DNA from: Chloroflexia bacterium
GTDB taxonomy: Bacteria > Chloroflexota > Chloroflexia > Thermomicrobiales > UBA6265
DNA length: 18,217 nt
Assembly: GCA_013694885.1 (NCBI GenBank)
Contig: JACDBO010000479.1
Span: forward strand, 1 to 18,217
Direction of reading: 5' to 3'
Part shown: in pieces, positions 1 through 8,014 of the stretch
Numbering within the stretch: the first letter of the stretch is position 1
How the letters are laid out: each line of letters opens with the position of its first letter
Notes under the pieces: model-generated
Seen by the model: only the letters and a program-made list of their open reading frames with translations
What the model was told of the DNA's origin: nothing
Database searches by the model: none
Made by a program: the position numbers and the translations under genes

Positions 1-107
1 AACGAAGTCGCCACGCCGGTCGAGGCGCTCACGACCATCAGCGCGAAGAGCGGCGCGAAGACGTTCGCAAGGAGTCTGGTCGGCCTTCGAGAAAAGATAT
101 TGCTCAT
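1..107 (-). CDS. N-terminus of an unidentified secreted or membrane-anchored protein (partial)
   Basis: Only the first 35 codons are in the window; the gene runs off the left edge. It starts with ATG at 105-107, preceded on the minus strand by a GGAG ribosome-binding site about nine bases upstream. The residues read as an export signal: a basic start (SRRPTRLL) followed by a hydrophobic stretch (VFAPLFALMVVSA) and small residues. This suggests a signal peptide or anchor, but the mature protein is not visible and no function can be given. It lies 113 bases downstream of the aldose epimerase on the same strand and has its own promoter-like sequence, so it may or may not be co-transcribed with that gene. 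Confidence 0.65.
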   Translation of the reverse strand, partial: MSNIFSRRPTRLLANVFAPLFALMVVSASTGVATS

Positions 108-176
108 CGTTTCACTTCTCCGTTTCTGTGACATATGAGTCATCGCCACAGCGGACCTACCTGGGAGTGGATGCGC

Positions 177-205
177 ACGATAGCATGGCGACGTTGCCTT
201 GGCAA
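177..205 (-). promoter_or_regulatory. Candidate sigma-70 promoter for the left-edge secreted protein
   Basis: On the minus strand there is a TTGCCA -35 (200-205), a 17-base spacer and a TATCGT -10 (177-182). Transcription would start near 170, giving a leader of about 60 bases before the ATG at 107. The -35 matches consensus at five of six positions and the -10 at four of six. A TTGCC/GGCAA inverted pair overlaps the -35. Confidence 0.35.
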
Positions 206-220
206 TGCTGGCCGCGCTCG

Positions 221-1318
221 CTACGTGGAGAACGTGTAGATCGTCGTCGAGGTGTACTCCTCGCCCGGCTGAAGCACCGTCGAAGGGAATGCCGGCACAT
301 TCGGGGAGTTCGGGAAATGCTGGGTTTCCAGGCAGATGGCATCGCCCTGACGATATGTGCGCCCGCTCGTTCCGACCAGTGTCGCATCGAGCATGTTGCC
401 GGTGTAGAGCTGAATTGCCGGCTCGGTCGTTCGGACCGTCATCCGACGACCGCTTTTTGGTTCGCGAACTTCCGCGGCCACCATCAACGTCGTATCGTCG
501 ACGTCCGTCCGGTCGAGTATGTAGTTGAGGTCGTAGCCTCGACCGAAGACGATTTGCTCGGACGCCGCACCGTCCCGAATGCGAGCGCCGATCACAGTTG
601 CCTCGGTGAAGTCGAGCGGTGTCCCCGCGACGGGCGCAATCTCGCCTGTCGTGACTTGCCTGGCATCAGTAACCGTGAAATGACTGCCGGCAATCCTCAG
701 CTCATGATCTAGCACGCTTCCGGATCCCTCGCCGGCCAGGTTGAAGTAGGCATGGTTGGTGAGGTTGACCACCGTCGTGCGATCGGTCGTCGCCCGGTAG
801 TCGAGGCGAAGCTCGTCATCATCTGTCAAGGTGTACGTCACCTCGACACTCAGGTTGCCAGGGAACCCCTCCTCGCCGTCCGGGCTCACGCGGCTCAGAC
901 GCACCCCAACTTCACGCTCGCCACCCACCTCCCGCGCTTCCCAGACAAAGGCATTAAATCCCTTCTCCCCGCCGTGCAGCGTGTTCGGCGGCTGGTTAAC
1001 GGACAGTTGATACCGCGTCCCTTCGAGCGTGAACGCACCGCCGGCAATCCGGTTGCCGACACGGCCGATAACCGCGCCGAAATACGGACTTTTGGCGACG
1101 TAGTCGTCGAGGTTGTCGAAGCCCAGGCAAACGTTGGCCACGTTTCCCGCTCGGTCAGGAACCCGCACCGCCTGGATCACTGCGCCATAGGTGAGGACCG
1201 CCACCTCCGTCCCATGCCCGTTGGAGAGCGTGTATTGGTCGACTGGCTGCCCATCCAATGATCCGAATGGTTCACGGGCGATGCTCAGCCCGTGAACCGC
1301 GTCTCGTTCGCCACTCAT
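221..1318 (-). CDS. galM: Aldose 1-epimerase (galactose mutarotase)
   Basis: Interconverts alpha and beta anomers of galactose, glucose and related aldoses in the cytoplasm. The 365-aa product has the family landmarks in order: GNRI (88-91), TLHGG with His115, NHAYFNL with the catalytic acid His189, LYTGN (304-308) and ETQHFPNSPN with the catalytic base Glu331. The length is usual for the family. The reading frame is open to 1438, but the ATG at 1318 is chosen because an AGAGAGG ribosome-binding site lies about nine bases upstream and the extra residues before it are Cys/Arg-rich and unlike the family. It is transcribed divergently from the hydroxyacid dehydrogenase gene, and the surrounding sugar genes fit a carbohydrate-use role. 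No signal peptide is seen. Confidence 0.95.
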   Translation of the reverse strand: MSGERDAVHGLSIAREPFGSLDGQPVDQYTLSNGHGTEVAVLTYGAVIQAVRVPDRAGNVANVCLGFDNLDDYVAKSPYFGAVIGRVGNRIAGGAFTLEGTRYQLSVNQPPNTLHGGEKGFNAFVWEAREVGGEREVGVRLSRVSPDGEEGFPGNLSVEVTYTLTDDDELRLDYRATTDRTTVVNLTNHAYFNLAGEGSGSVLDHELRIAGSHFTVTDARQVTTGEIAPVAGTPLDFTEATVIGARIRDGAASEQIVFGRGYDLNYILDRTDVDDTTLMVAAEVREPKSGRRMTVRTTEPAIQLYTGNMLDATLVGTSGRTYRQGDAICLETQHFPNSPNVPAFPSTVLQPGEEYTSTTIYTFST

Positions 1319-1381
1319 TTCATGCTGCCTCTCTTCCGTGCTTGACCAATCGACATGGAGCGGAAACCGCGATTTGTGCGC

Positions 1382-1410
1382 AGTATCCCGACACCGACAG
1401 CAGAGGGCAA
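1382..1410 (-). promoter_or_regulatory. Candidate promoter for the aldose epimerase
   Basis: On the minus strand, TTGCCC (1405-1410) is separated by 17 bases from GATACT (1382-1387). Both are four-to-five of six matches to sigma-70 consensus. It would give a leader of about 60 bases before the ATG at 1318. The rest of the divergent intergenic region (1319-1566) shows no convincing second promoter or operator. Confidence 0.3.
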
Positions 1411-1566
1411 GCACGTCCACCGCGAACCGTTTCAACATTCGGAGTTAGTTCACCGCACGAAAATCGACTCCCGAATCCCCGGACCCTGTTGTGCCGGGAC
1501 CGCGATCCGGCGAAACTAGCGACTACAGGCGTCGATTCGCTTTACACCAGGAGTTGGCAACGCGTC

Positions 1567-2529
1567 ATGTCTCAACCGTCGCTCAGCGTCCTCATCGCTT
1601 CGGCGGAGGGCCAGGACTACTACCATCTGCTGGACGACCTGCCCGGTCTCTCGATCCGACGGTGCGCGCCACCCGAGGTGACAGAGCAGTGTGCCGAGAT
1701 CGACATCTTCTTCGGCAAACCCTCCGCCGAGGTCCTGGCCGCCGCGCCGAAGTTAAAGTGGATCCAGGCGCCCAGCGCCGGTGTCGAGTTCGTGGCCTCG
1801 ATCCCCGTGCTCGTGGAGAGCGACATCGTACTCACCAACACGCGTGGAGCACATGGTCCCTCGATTGGCGAGCACACCTTCGCCCTGCTGCTGGCCCTCA
1901 CCCGTCATATCCCCGAATCGGTCGATCAACAGCGGCGGCGGCATTGGGACCGCGGGCAGCTCTACCGGACAGCGCGGGAAATCGGCGGGATGACGATGGG
2001 TCTCATCGGCTTCGGCGCGATCGCGCGCGGCATCGCCCAGCGGGCCGAAGCGTTCGAGATCAATTTGCTCGCCGTCGACGCCCAGGCGGTCAGCGGCGAT
2101 CCGTACCTCGACGAAGTGTGGCCCGTCAGCCAGCTCGATGACCTGCTGACAGCCTCCGATGTCGTCGTGGTCGCTGCTCCCTACACCGGGGAGACGCACC
2201 ATCTGCTCGATGCGAGCCGGATAGCGAGAATGAAGCCGGACGCCTACCTGATCGCCGTCTCCCGCGGCGGCATCATCGTCGAGGAGGCGCTAGTGGCCGC
2301 GCTTACGGAGGGTCGACTGGCCGGCGCCGCGCTCGACGTCACCGAGATCGAGCCGTTGCCGGTCGAGAGCCCGCTATGGGACGCGCCGAATCTACTGCTC
2401 ACTCCTCATCTCGCGGGCGCGTCGGCTCCGAAGGAGCGCCGCGTGGTGGAGATCTTTCGTGACAATCTCGAACGCTTCATGAATGGGGAGCCATTGATGA
2501 ACGTCGTCGATAAGCGCCTTGGCTACTGA
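1567..2529 (+). CDS. D-2-hydroxyacid dehydrogenase (NAD(P)-dependent)
   Basis: Oxidises a D-2-hydroxyacid, or reduces the 2-oxoacid, with NAD(P)H in the cytoplasm. The substrate cannot be told from sequence. The 320-aa product has the split catalytic domain, a Rossmann dinucleotide-binding motif GLIGFGAIARGIA (145-157), and the complete catalytic set: Arg233 in VSRGG, Glu262 in DVTEIEPLP and His281 in TPHLAG. The ATG at 1567 is preferred over the long upstream open frame because the family N-terminus begins there. An AGGAG (1549-1553) lies upstream, although the 13-base spacing is long. It reads in the same direction as the GH32-like hydrolase, 192 bases ahead, and may be part of a sugar-acid or glyoxylate-reductase-type pathway. 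That assignment is inference. Confidence 0.93.
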   Translation: MSQPSLSVLIASAEGQDYYHLLDDLPGLSIRRCAPPEVTEQCAEIDIFFGKPSAEVLAAAPKLKWIQAPSAGVEFVASIPVLVESDIVLTNTRGAHGPSIGEHTFALLLALTRHIPESVDQQRRRHWDRGQLYRTAREIGGMTMGLIGFGAIARGIAQRAEAFEINLLAVDAQAVSGDPYLDEVWPVSQLDDLLTASDVVVVAAPYTGETHHLLDASRIARMKPDAYLIAVSRGGIIVEEALVAALTEGRLAGAALDVTEIEPLPVESPLWDAPNLLLTPHLAGASAPKERRVVEIFRDNLERFMNGEPLMNVVDKRLGY

Positions 2530-2570
2530 CGCCATTCCAAAGCCTTGCAACCGACCGGGAGGACGTTGCC

Positions 2571-2618
2571 ATGAGGGACCCGGAACATCGCGACCAGTCT
2601 CAACCGGGGTCACTGTAG
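2571..2618 (+). other. Possible 15-codon mini-ORF between dehydrogenase and hydrolase
   Basis: A GGGAGG ribosome-binding sequence (2557-2562) sits eight bases before an ATG that opens only 15 codons before TAG. No attenuator hairpin or codon run is evident around it. It could be a leader peptide, a decayed gene start or chance. The rest of the 2530-2721 gap shows no gene. Confidence 0.2.
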
Positions 2619-2721
2619 CTTGCGATTGGACTCTGTTCGAGGTCAACGAGCGATTGTGGTCCCGCGCCTTCGGACTGCGTTGTTGCCGGTGCCTTGAGAC
2701 GGGATCGAGGAGCAGTGAGCG

Positions 2722-3723
2722 GTGGTGTTCGTCCCGACCGACCATTTTCTCTGGGACTTCTGGCTCGCCCCGCGAGAGCCGGAGGAGCCATATCACCTCT
2801 ACTATCTCCGCGCTCCCCGCTCTCTCCCCGACCCCGAATTGCGCCACTGGCAAGCTCACGTCGGGCTCGCTGTCTCGTCCGATCTCGTTGACTGGGTGGA
2901 GCGACCGGAGGCGTTCGCGCCCGGCCACACCGGACAGTGGGACGACCGCGCGATCTGGACTGGGAGCATCCTCAAGCATGATGGCCGTTTTTACTGGTTT
3001 TACACCGCCCTCTGTCACCGGGACGGCGTGCAGCGCATCGGTCTCGCGGTCTCCGACGACCTGGAACGCTGGGAACGACACCCGTCGAACCCGCTGATCG
3101 AAGCCGATCCCCGTTGGTACGAGAAAGCGGCGCCGGGCAGCGATGCGCTCGAAGCCTGGCGTGACCCGTGGGTGGTCGCGGATCCCGACCGCGGGGGTTG
3201 GATCATGTTCGTCACCTCCCGCGCCAACAGCGGTCCTGTCGACGAGCGCGGGGTGATCGGCGCCGCCCGCTCGTCTGATCTCGTTCATTGGGAGGCGCTG
3301 CCTCCAGTCGCCGCGCCATTGGCGTTTGAAGAGCTCGAAGTTCCGCAATCCGTCCGCGTCGGCAATCGTTGGCTCCTCCTTTTCTGTTCCGCTCGACCGT
3401 CCGCCCGCCGTCGAGCGAGTGATCCCGAGGTAAACATGTGGAGAGGCACCCACTATCTCGTCGCGGATGATCTGCTTGGACCGTACGAACTGGCGCCCAG
3501 CCCACCCCTCCTCGCTGACAGTGTTGCGACGTTCTATGCCGGCCGCATAGTCGAGGGACCAGAAGGCGACGTGGTCTTTCTCGCTTGGAGACAGTACGCC
3601 GGTGCAGAGGGCCAGGGCGGATTCCTCGGCGGCCTCTCGAACCCAGCGCCGGTCACCGTCGCTGCGGACGGTTTCCTCTCCGTCGACCGAGCGGCCCTCT
3701 GGCCGGGTGCGCCCGTCGCTTGA
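2722..3723 (+). CDS. GH32-family-like glycoside hydrolase (five-bladed beta-propeller)
   Basis: Predicted cytoplasmic glycosidase of the GH32/GH43-like propeller superfamily, 333 aa with no signal peptide. Family landmarks in order are DHFLWDFWLAP with the presumptive nucleophile Asp12, IWTGS (78-82) at the place of the FSGS motif, WRDPWVV with Asp148 as transition-state stabiliser, and ELEVPQ with Glu206 at the acid/base position. The canonical NDPNG and ECP motifs are altered (WDFWLAP, EVP), so this is a divergent subgroup and its sugar specificity, fructosidase or other, is unknown. The start is GTG at 2722 (another GTG follows at 2725), with AGGAG at 2708-2712, nine bases upstream. Repeated blade phrases such as SSDLVDW, SDDLERW and SSDLVHW mark the propeller. 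Confidence 0.82.
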   Translation: MVFVPTDHFLWDFWLAPREPEEPYHLYYLRAPRSLPDPELRHWQAHVGLAVSSDLVDWVERPEAFAPGHTGQWDDRAIWTGSILKHDGRFYWFYTALCHRDGVQRIGLAVSDDLERWERHPSNPLIEADPRWYEKAAPGSDALEAWRDPWVVADPDRGGWIMFVTSRANSGPVDERGVIGAARSSDLVHWEALPPVAAPLAFEELEVPQSVRVGNRWLLLFCSARPSARRRASDPEVNMWRGTHYLVADDLLGPYELAPSPPLLADSVATFYAGRIVEGPEGDVVFLAWRQYAGAEGQGGFLGGLSNPAPVTVAADGFLSVDRAALWPGAPVA

Positions 3724-3733
3724 CCTCAGCGCG

Positions 3734-3742
3734 TGGTACGAT
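3734..3742 (+). promoter_or_regulatory. Possible extended -10 promoter before the DUF4015 protein
   Basis: TGG followed by TACGAT (3737-3742) forms an extended -10 element about 60 bases upstream of the next start. TTGACC at 3720-3725 is only 11 bases away, too close to act as its -35. Weak evidence taken alone. Confidence 0.25.
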
Positions 3743-3800
3743 CCGACCGATGTCGATCGTCATGCCCTAGGCTACGCCCCCAAGGAGTTCAGTCCAACCG

Positions 3801-5294
3801 ATGACTGCCACAATCGCTCGCGGCGATCTCATTTCCGTGTTCGCCAGCGCGGACACCAGCCGCCAGCTCACACGCCGTGCGGCCCTTCGTGTCGCCCTGA
3901 TCGTGTTTGCGACGGCGGCGGTCATCACGCTCGCGATGACCGCCGCGCCACGGGCCGTCGCCGCGGAGCCCGTCCGTATCGAGGGTATCGTACACAATGC
4001 CGACGGCGTTCCAATCCACGGCGCCCGAGTGGCGCAAGGCGACAGCGCCGATGTCACCGGAAAGGATGGGATATTCACGCTGCGCGGTGGCGACCTCGAC
4101 CTCACCGAGCGGGTCCATGTCTTTGCATCTGGCCATACTGAGCGGTGGGTCGAGGTTGACGAGCAAGGTGAGCCGTTGGAGGTCACGCTCGAGTTGCGGC
4201 CGATCAAGGCGATCTATCTCAACCCGTTGATCTCAACCAGTGACGCCGACATCGACCGGCTGATTGCGCTCATCGACGACACCGAGCTCAATGCCATCGT
4301 CATCGACATCAAAGAGGAGCTGGTGTTCTACGATACTGAGATCGAGCTCTTCCGCGATGCCGGCACGGTGCAACCAATCCTTGATTTATCCGCGCTCATG
4401 GACAAACTCGAAGCACACGACATCTATTCCATCGCCCGGCTGGTCGTTTTCAAGGACTCCATCGTCGCCGAGCGATTCCCCGACCTCGCGGTGCGCAACT
4501 CGGCCACCGGCGGGCTGTGGCGAGACATGAACGGCGTCGCTTGGGTCAATCCGACCGACGAGCGCGTGTGGGAAGCCAATTCCGACCTCGCGGTCGAAGC
4601 CCATCGTCATGGATTCGATGAGATTCAGTATGATTATGTCCGCTTCCCGACTGACGGGGATCTCTCCACGCTCGACTATGGAGTCGCCAACACCCAGGCC
4701 AATCGCGAAGCGGCGATCACCGGTTTTCTGGCAATGAGCAGTGAAAAGCTTTGGCCGCTCGGTGCCAAGATTTCGAGCGATGTCTTCGGCTATACGCTGC
4801 TCGTCGACGACGATCTCGGCATCGGGCAGAATTTCGTGGAACTCGCCGCGTACGTCGACTACCTGAGTCCTATGGTCTATCCCTCGCACTTCCCGAACGG
4901 CAGTCTCGATGTCGCTGGCCATCCCAATGCTTTTCCCTATGAAACGATCGAGATCAGCATGTCACTCGCCAAAGAGAAGCTGCCGACTCGAATGCTCAAG
5001 GTACGCCCGTGGCTGCAAGACTTCACCTTTTTCGACCTGCCACCCGCGTATGGGAACGATGAGGTCCGCGCTCAGATCGACGCCGCCGAGGCGGTTGGGA
5101 CCTCAGGTTGGATGTTGTGGGATCCGAACAACGAGTTCCACGCGGGCGCGCTCGATCCAGACACGAAGCGCTCATCTTCGCCGCCCGGTGAAGAGCTGGC
5201 GAGGATCATGAATCGGGTGGCGCCAAGTGCCGTCGTGGCAACGCGGCGAGCACGTCCTCGACGGTCAGCCACGCGCTCCCAAACAGCCGATTGA
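3801..5294 (+). CDS. Membrane-anchored putative glycoside hydrolase, DUF4015 type
   Basis: A 497-aa exported protein. Residues 28-54 form an uncleaved anchor or signal peptide after a basic stretch. Residues about 57-130 resemble a carboxypeptidase-regulatory-like beta-sandwich (EGIVHNADGVPIHGARV). From about 135 to 450 runs a TIM-barrel-like domain typical of the DUF4015 putative glycosyl hydrolase family, with AIVIDIKEE (165-173), GFDEIQYDYVRFPTDG (271-286), SSDVFG (325-330), YLSPMVYPSHF (354-364) and a terminal GWMLWDP (436-442). The acidic residues in DEIQYDYVRFP are the likely active site, by analogy. AAGGAG (3782-3787) lies 13 bases before the ATG. The last ~30 residues are basic and low in complexity because the gene overlaps the convergent ATPase gene by 89 bases. 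Substrate unknown. Confidence 0.85.
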   Translation: MTATIARGDLISVFASADTSRQLTRRAALRVALIVFATAAVITLAMTAAPRAVAAEPVRIEGIVHNADGVPIHGARVAQGDSADVTGKDGIFTLRGGDLDLTERVHVFASGHTERWVEVDEQGEPLEVTLELRPIKAIYLNPLISTSDADIDRLIALIDDTELNAIVIDIKEELVFYDTEIELFRDAGTVQPILDLSALMDKLEAHDIYSIARLVVFKDSIVAERFPDLAVRNSATGGLWRDMNGVAWVNPTDERVWEANSDLAVEAHRHGFDEIQYDYVRFPTDGDLSTLDYGVANTQANREAAITGFLAMSSEKLWPLGAKISSDVFGYTLLVDDDLGIGQNFVELAAYVDYLSPMVYPSHFPNGSLDVAGHPNAFPYETIEISMSLAKEKLPTRMLKVRPWLQDFTFFDLPPAYGNDEVRAQIDAAEAVGTSGWMLWDPNNEFHAGALDPDTKRSSSPPGEELARIMNRVAPSAVVATRRARPRRSATRSQTAD

Positions 5295-6963
5295 CCTGCG
5301 GTGAGAACGTCAACGAGCCCGCCAGGACATCCCGCGGCGAATCATCCGCGATGATCCCCCCGCCACCGAGGAGCACCACCCGCGTCGCGTAGCTGGCCAC
5401 GAGTTCGACATCGTGCGTCGCGAGCACGATCGCGACGCCCTCACCCGCCAGCTCACGCAGCAGTGTTCCCAGCTCCGCCTTTCGCCAGGCATCCATGCCG
5501 CGCGTGGGCTCGTCGAGGAGCAAGACACGCGGTCCACCAGCCAGAACCGCCGCCAGCGCCACTCGCTCCCGCTCACCTCCACTGAGATCACGAGGGTGCC
5601 GCTCGGCCATCTCCGCGAGTCCGAACCGATTCAGCACAGACTCGGCAACTGTCCATTCGGAGTTGAACAACATATGGTCACTGGCTCGTCGTGGACCAGA
5701 CGCCTGAGCGTCCTTCAAGCCGAACGGACGCCAAACACGGCGCCCGGATCCATGACCATCGTTGCGTCGATGGGTAAGGGTGAAGGTGAGCTCATCCGCC
5801 ACGCGGTTGGCAAAGAGAAGCGATCCTGGCAGTTGCGGAAGATAGCCAACATCACGACCGATGATCGCGGGATCCTCGGTCGTGACATCGCGGCCAAACA
5901 GCTCGACTCTGCCCCGCCGCGGTCGGTGGAACCCCATGAGCGCACGGAGCAGCGTCGTCTTGCCGCTCCCGTTCCGTCCCATCAACGCGACGAGCTCGCC
6001 ACTGCGGATCGATAGGTCGATCTCCTTGAGGACAGGTACGTCGTCGTGAGCGAGCGATACCCCTTCGAGCGCAAACGCGGCAGCTCCCGGAGTGCGCACT
6101 TCGGTAGCGGGTGGCGCCGCCGGGAGATCGAGACGGCGCGCAAGCGCGCGGCCCTCCTTGATAGAGAGGGGGAGAGGTTGCCAGCCGAGCGCTTGCCCGA
6201 TCCGCGTAACAGGCGGCAACGCGGGCCGATCGACATCCGCAATGACCTCGCCGACCGGACCATCAACCGTGAGGCTGCCATCGCGGCCCAGATAGCGGAG
6301 CCGGTCGGCATGGGAGAGCACCCGTTCCAGCCGGTGCTCGGCGAGGACAATGGTCAGCCCAAGGTCGTCGTTGAGACGAGTAAGCGCCGCCAGGACATCC
6401 TCGGCCCCCCAGGGATCAAGCTGACTCGTCGGCTCGTCGAGCACCAGCAGCCGAGGATGGAGCGCCAGCGCCGCCGCAACCGCTACCCGCTGCCGCTCGC
6501 CGCCTGACAAGGTCGCCGGGTCCCGTTCCCGGAGTTCGACGATACCGAGGAGCTCGAGCATTTCTTCGACGCGGGCGCGGAGCGTGTGGTGGGCGATACC
6601 ATGCTGCTCCAGACTGAAGGCGATCTCGTCATCGACGCGACTCGTCAGCAGTTGCGATTCCGGATCCTGAAACACGAAGCCGACCTCACGGCTGAGCCTG
6701 CGCGTTCCGTACCGGCGTGTGTCGTGACCAGCGACGGTCACCATCCCGCCGAACTCGCCGCCGGAGAAATGCGGCACCAATCCGTTCAAGCAGCGCAGCA
6801 GTGTCGACTTCCCCGAGCCTGAGCCGCCCGCGAGAACGACGAACGAGCCCTCTGGCACGGTCCAGTTGACGTGATGGAGCGCAGGCACGACCGCGGTGGG
6901 ATACCGGTACGTGACCTTGGACAATTCGGCCACGGGAACACCGGGTTCCTGCACCGCGCTCAT
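5206..6963 (-). CDS. Energy-coupling factor transporter ATPase with two fused ABC domains (EcfA-type)
   Basis: The 585-aa protein carries two nucleotide-binding domains in one chain and powers an ECF importer on the inner face of the membrane. Domain 1 has Walker A GGSGSGKST (46-54), Q-loop Gln99, signature LSGGE (152-156), Walker B ending in Glu177 and H-loop His210. Domain 2 has GRNGSGKTT (329-337), Gln377, LSGGE (460-464), Glu485 and His517. Both sites look catalytically complete. The ATG at 6963 is preferred over TTG at 6987 because GGAG lies eight bases upstream. Domain 2 carries an unusual insertion of roughly 35 residues (about 400-437) between the Q-loop and signature. The gene is last in the cobalamin-riboswitch operon, and its 3' end overlaps the convergent DUF4015 gene by 89 bases. 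The layout resembles YkoD- or CbiO-like fused ATPases. Confidence 0.92.
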   Translation of the reverse strand: MSAVQEPGVPVAELSKVTYRYPTAVVPALHHVNWTVPEGSFVVLAGGSGSGKSTLLRCLNGLVPHFSGGEFGGMVTVAGHDTRRYGTRRLSREVGFVFQDPESQLLTSRVDDEIAFSLEQHGIAHHTLRARVEEMLELLGIVELRERDPATLSGGERQRVAVAAALALHPRLLVLDEPTSQLDPWGAEDVLAALTRLNDDLGLTIVLAEHRLERVLSHADRLRYLGRDGSLTVDGPVGEVIADVDRPALPPVTRIGQALGWQPLPLSIKEGRALARRLDLPAAPPATEVRTPGAAAFALEGVSLAHDDVPVLKEIDLSIRSGELVALMGRNGSGKTTLLRALMGFHRPRRGRVELFGRDVTTEDPAIIGRDVGYLPQLPGSLLFANRVADELTFTLTHRRNDGHGSGRRVWRPFGLKDAQASGPRRASDHMLFNSEWTVAESVLNRFGLAEMAERHPRDLSGGERERVALAAVLAGGPRVLLLDEPTRGMDAWRKAELGTLLRELAGEGVAIVLATHDVELVASYATRVVLLGGGGIIADDSPRDVLAGSLTFSPQVNRLFGSAWLTVEDVLAALPRRHLAPPDS

Positions 6964-8014
6964 GGCATCCGCTCCGGGTTGCGGCAAGCGCGGGAGAAAT
7001 CAGGAGTGCCAGTCCCAACAGGAGCGATAGATCAGCGACCGGCCACCGAAGCGTTGGGTACGGTTCGTAGCGAAGTCCGGCGGGATCGACCCAAACGCGA
7101 AACACAGTGGTCGCCAGCGCCGCTGCCGAGCAGACGATGATGACGGAATCCGTCGTCGTCCAGGTCCGGGAGCGATACCGCGTTCGACGGGCGATGCGGC
7201 GTCCTCTACCCACGCCCGCCACCAAAAGCGCCACCACCGCGACAGCCGCCGCCAAACCCGCCATACGCTCGACACCGACCACGACGGAGTAGGCCGCCAA
7301 CGCGGCAAACGTGACACCGATCACGTTTGCGACAGATCGCCAAGTCAGCCCATCCGCTCGATTTTGGTCCCGAGTCTGCCCGCCAAAACCGCGCGATTCG
7401 AGCGCTTCCGCCATCGTCAACGCCCGCTCCAGGCTACCGTCCAGCAGTGGAACCATGAGCGGCGGCACGCCACGGAGACCACGAAGCCGATGCCCACGGG
7501 CGGCCTGCGCTTCCCGAATCTCACGCCAGGCAGATTGGATACTTGGCAGAAATGACCAGGCCACCGATCCGGCGACAGCCAGCGTCTCGGCCCGATCGGG
7601 GAGCACACGCATCAACGCCTGCCAGTCGAGCATTGCTCCAGCGGTCGTGCCGACCAGCACGATTGCGACGAGCGCCGCGCCGCCGAGCACGCCAAAAACC
7701 ACCGCGTTGAGGGTCAGCGGCCCACCGATCAGCGGCCAGCTACCCGGGAGTTGAGCAAGGACCACGTCGCCCGCGTGAACCGTGAGCACGTTGAAAAGCA
7801 CACCAAACACGGTGAACAACGCGGCGATCCGAACAACCCATACCCACGACGCCAGGCGTTGCGTCGCGATGGGCGCCCAAGCTGCACGCACGACGCCGGC
7901 GATGATCAACAACTCGGCCAGGACGAACGGGTTGCGCCCAATGAGCGCGGGCACCGTCGCCGACATCCCCCAAACCACCCAGACCCGAACATCGAGTCGA
8001 CGAACGCTCGTCAT
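6686..8014 (-). CDS. ecfT: EcfT-type transmembrane (T) component, likely frameshifted near its end
   Basis: Integral membrane scaffold that couples ATP hydrolysis to the substrate-binding S component. Residues 1-345 are hydrophobic with several membrane segments, and contain the two coupling-helix motifs of T components: AARG (171-174) and ESRG (206-209). The ATG at 8014 overlaps the stop of the DUF4430-like gene by four bases (ATGA), giving translational coupling, so it is preferred over GTG at 8050. After about residue 340 (LLISPALA) the frame has no stop and runs another 278 bases inside the ATPase gene, yielding an Arg-rich shadow tail. In another frame a TGA at 6960-6962 overlaps the ATPase ATG exactly (ATGA). 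A one-base loss around 6975-7000 is therefore likely. The authentic product would have about 350 aa. Confidence 0.85.
   Translation of the reverse strand: MTSVRRLDVRVWVVWGMSATVPALIGRNPFVLAELLIIAGVVRAAWAPIATQRLASWVWVVRIAALFTVFGVLFNVLTVHAGDVVLAQLPGSWPLIGGPLTLNAVVFGVLGGAALVAIVLVGTTAGAMLDWQALMRVLPDRAETLAVAGSVAWSFLPSIQSAWREIREAQAARGHRLRGLRGVPPLMVPLLDGSLERALTMAEALESRGFGGQTRDQNRADGLTWRSVANVIGVTFAALAAYSVVVGVERMAGLAAAVAVVALLVAGVGRGRRIARRTRYRSRTWTTTDSVIIVCSAAALATTVFRVWVDPAGLRYEPYPTLRWPVADLSLLLGLALLISPALAATRSGCHERGAGTRCSRGRIVQGHVPVSHRGRACAPSRQLDRARGLVRRSRGRLRLGEVDTAALLERIGAAFLRRRVRRDGDRRWSRHTPVRNAQAQP

Noticed and set aside
752..1261. Long plus-strand open frame opposite the epimerase gene
   Set aside because: Antisense shadow of a well-supported gene, with no ribosome-binding site or recognisable domain; the same holds for the other long frames opposite glpD, rimM and the ECF genes.
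1258..1566. Extension of the hydroxyacid dehydrogenase frame upstream of 1567
   Set aside because: It overlaps the 5' end and promoter region of the divergent epimerase gene and lacks family similarity.
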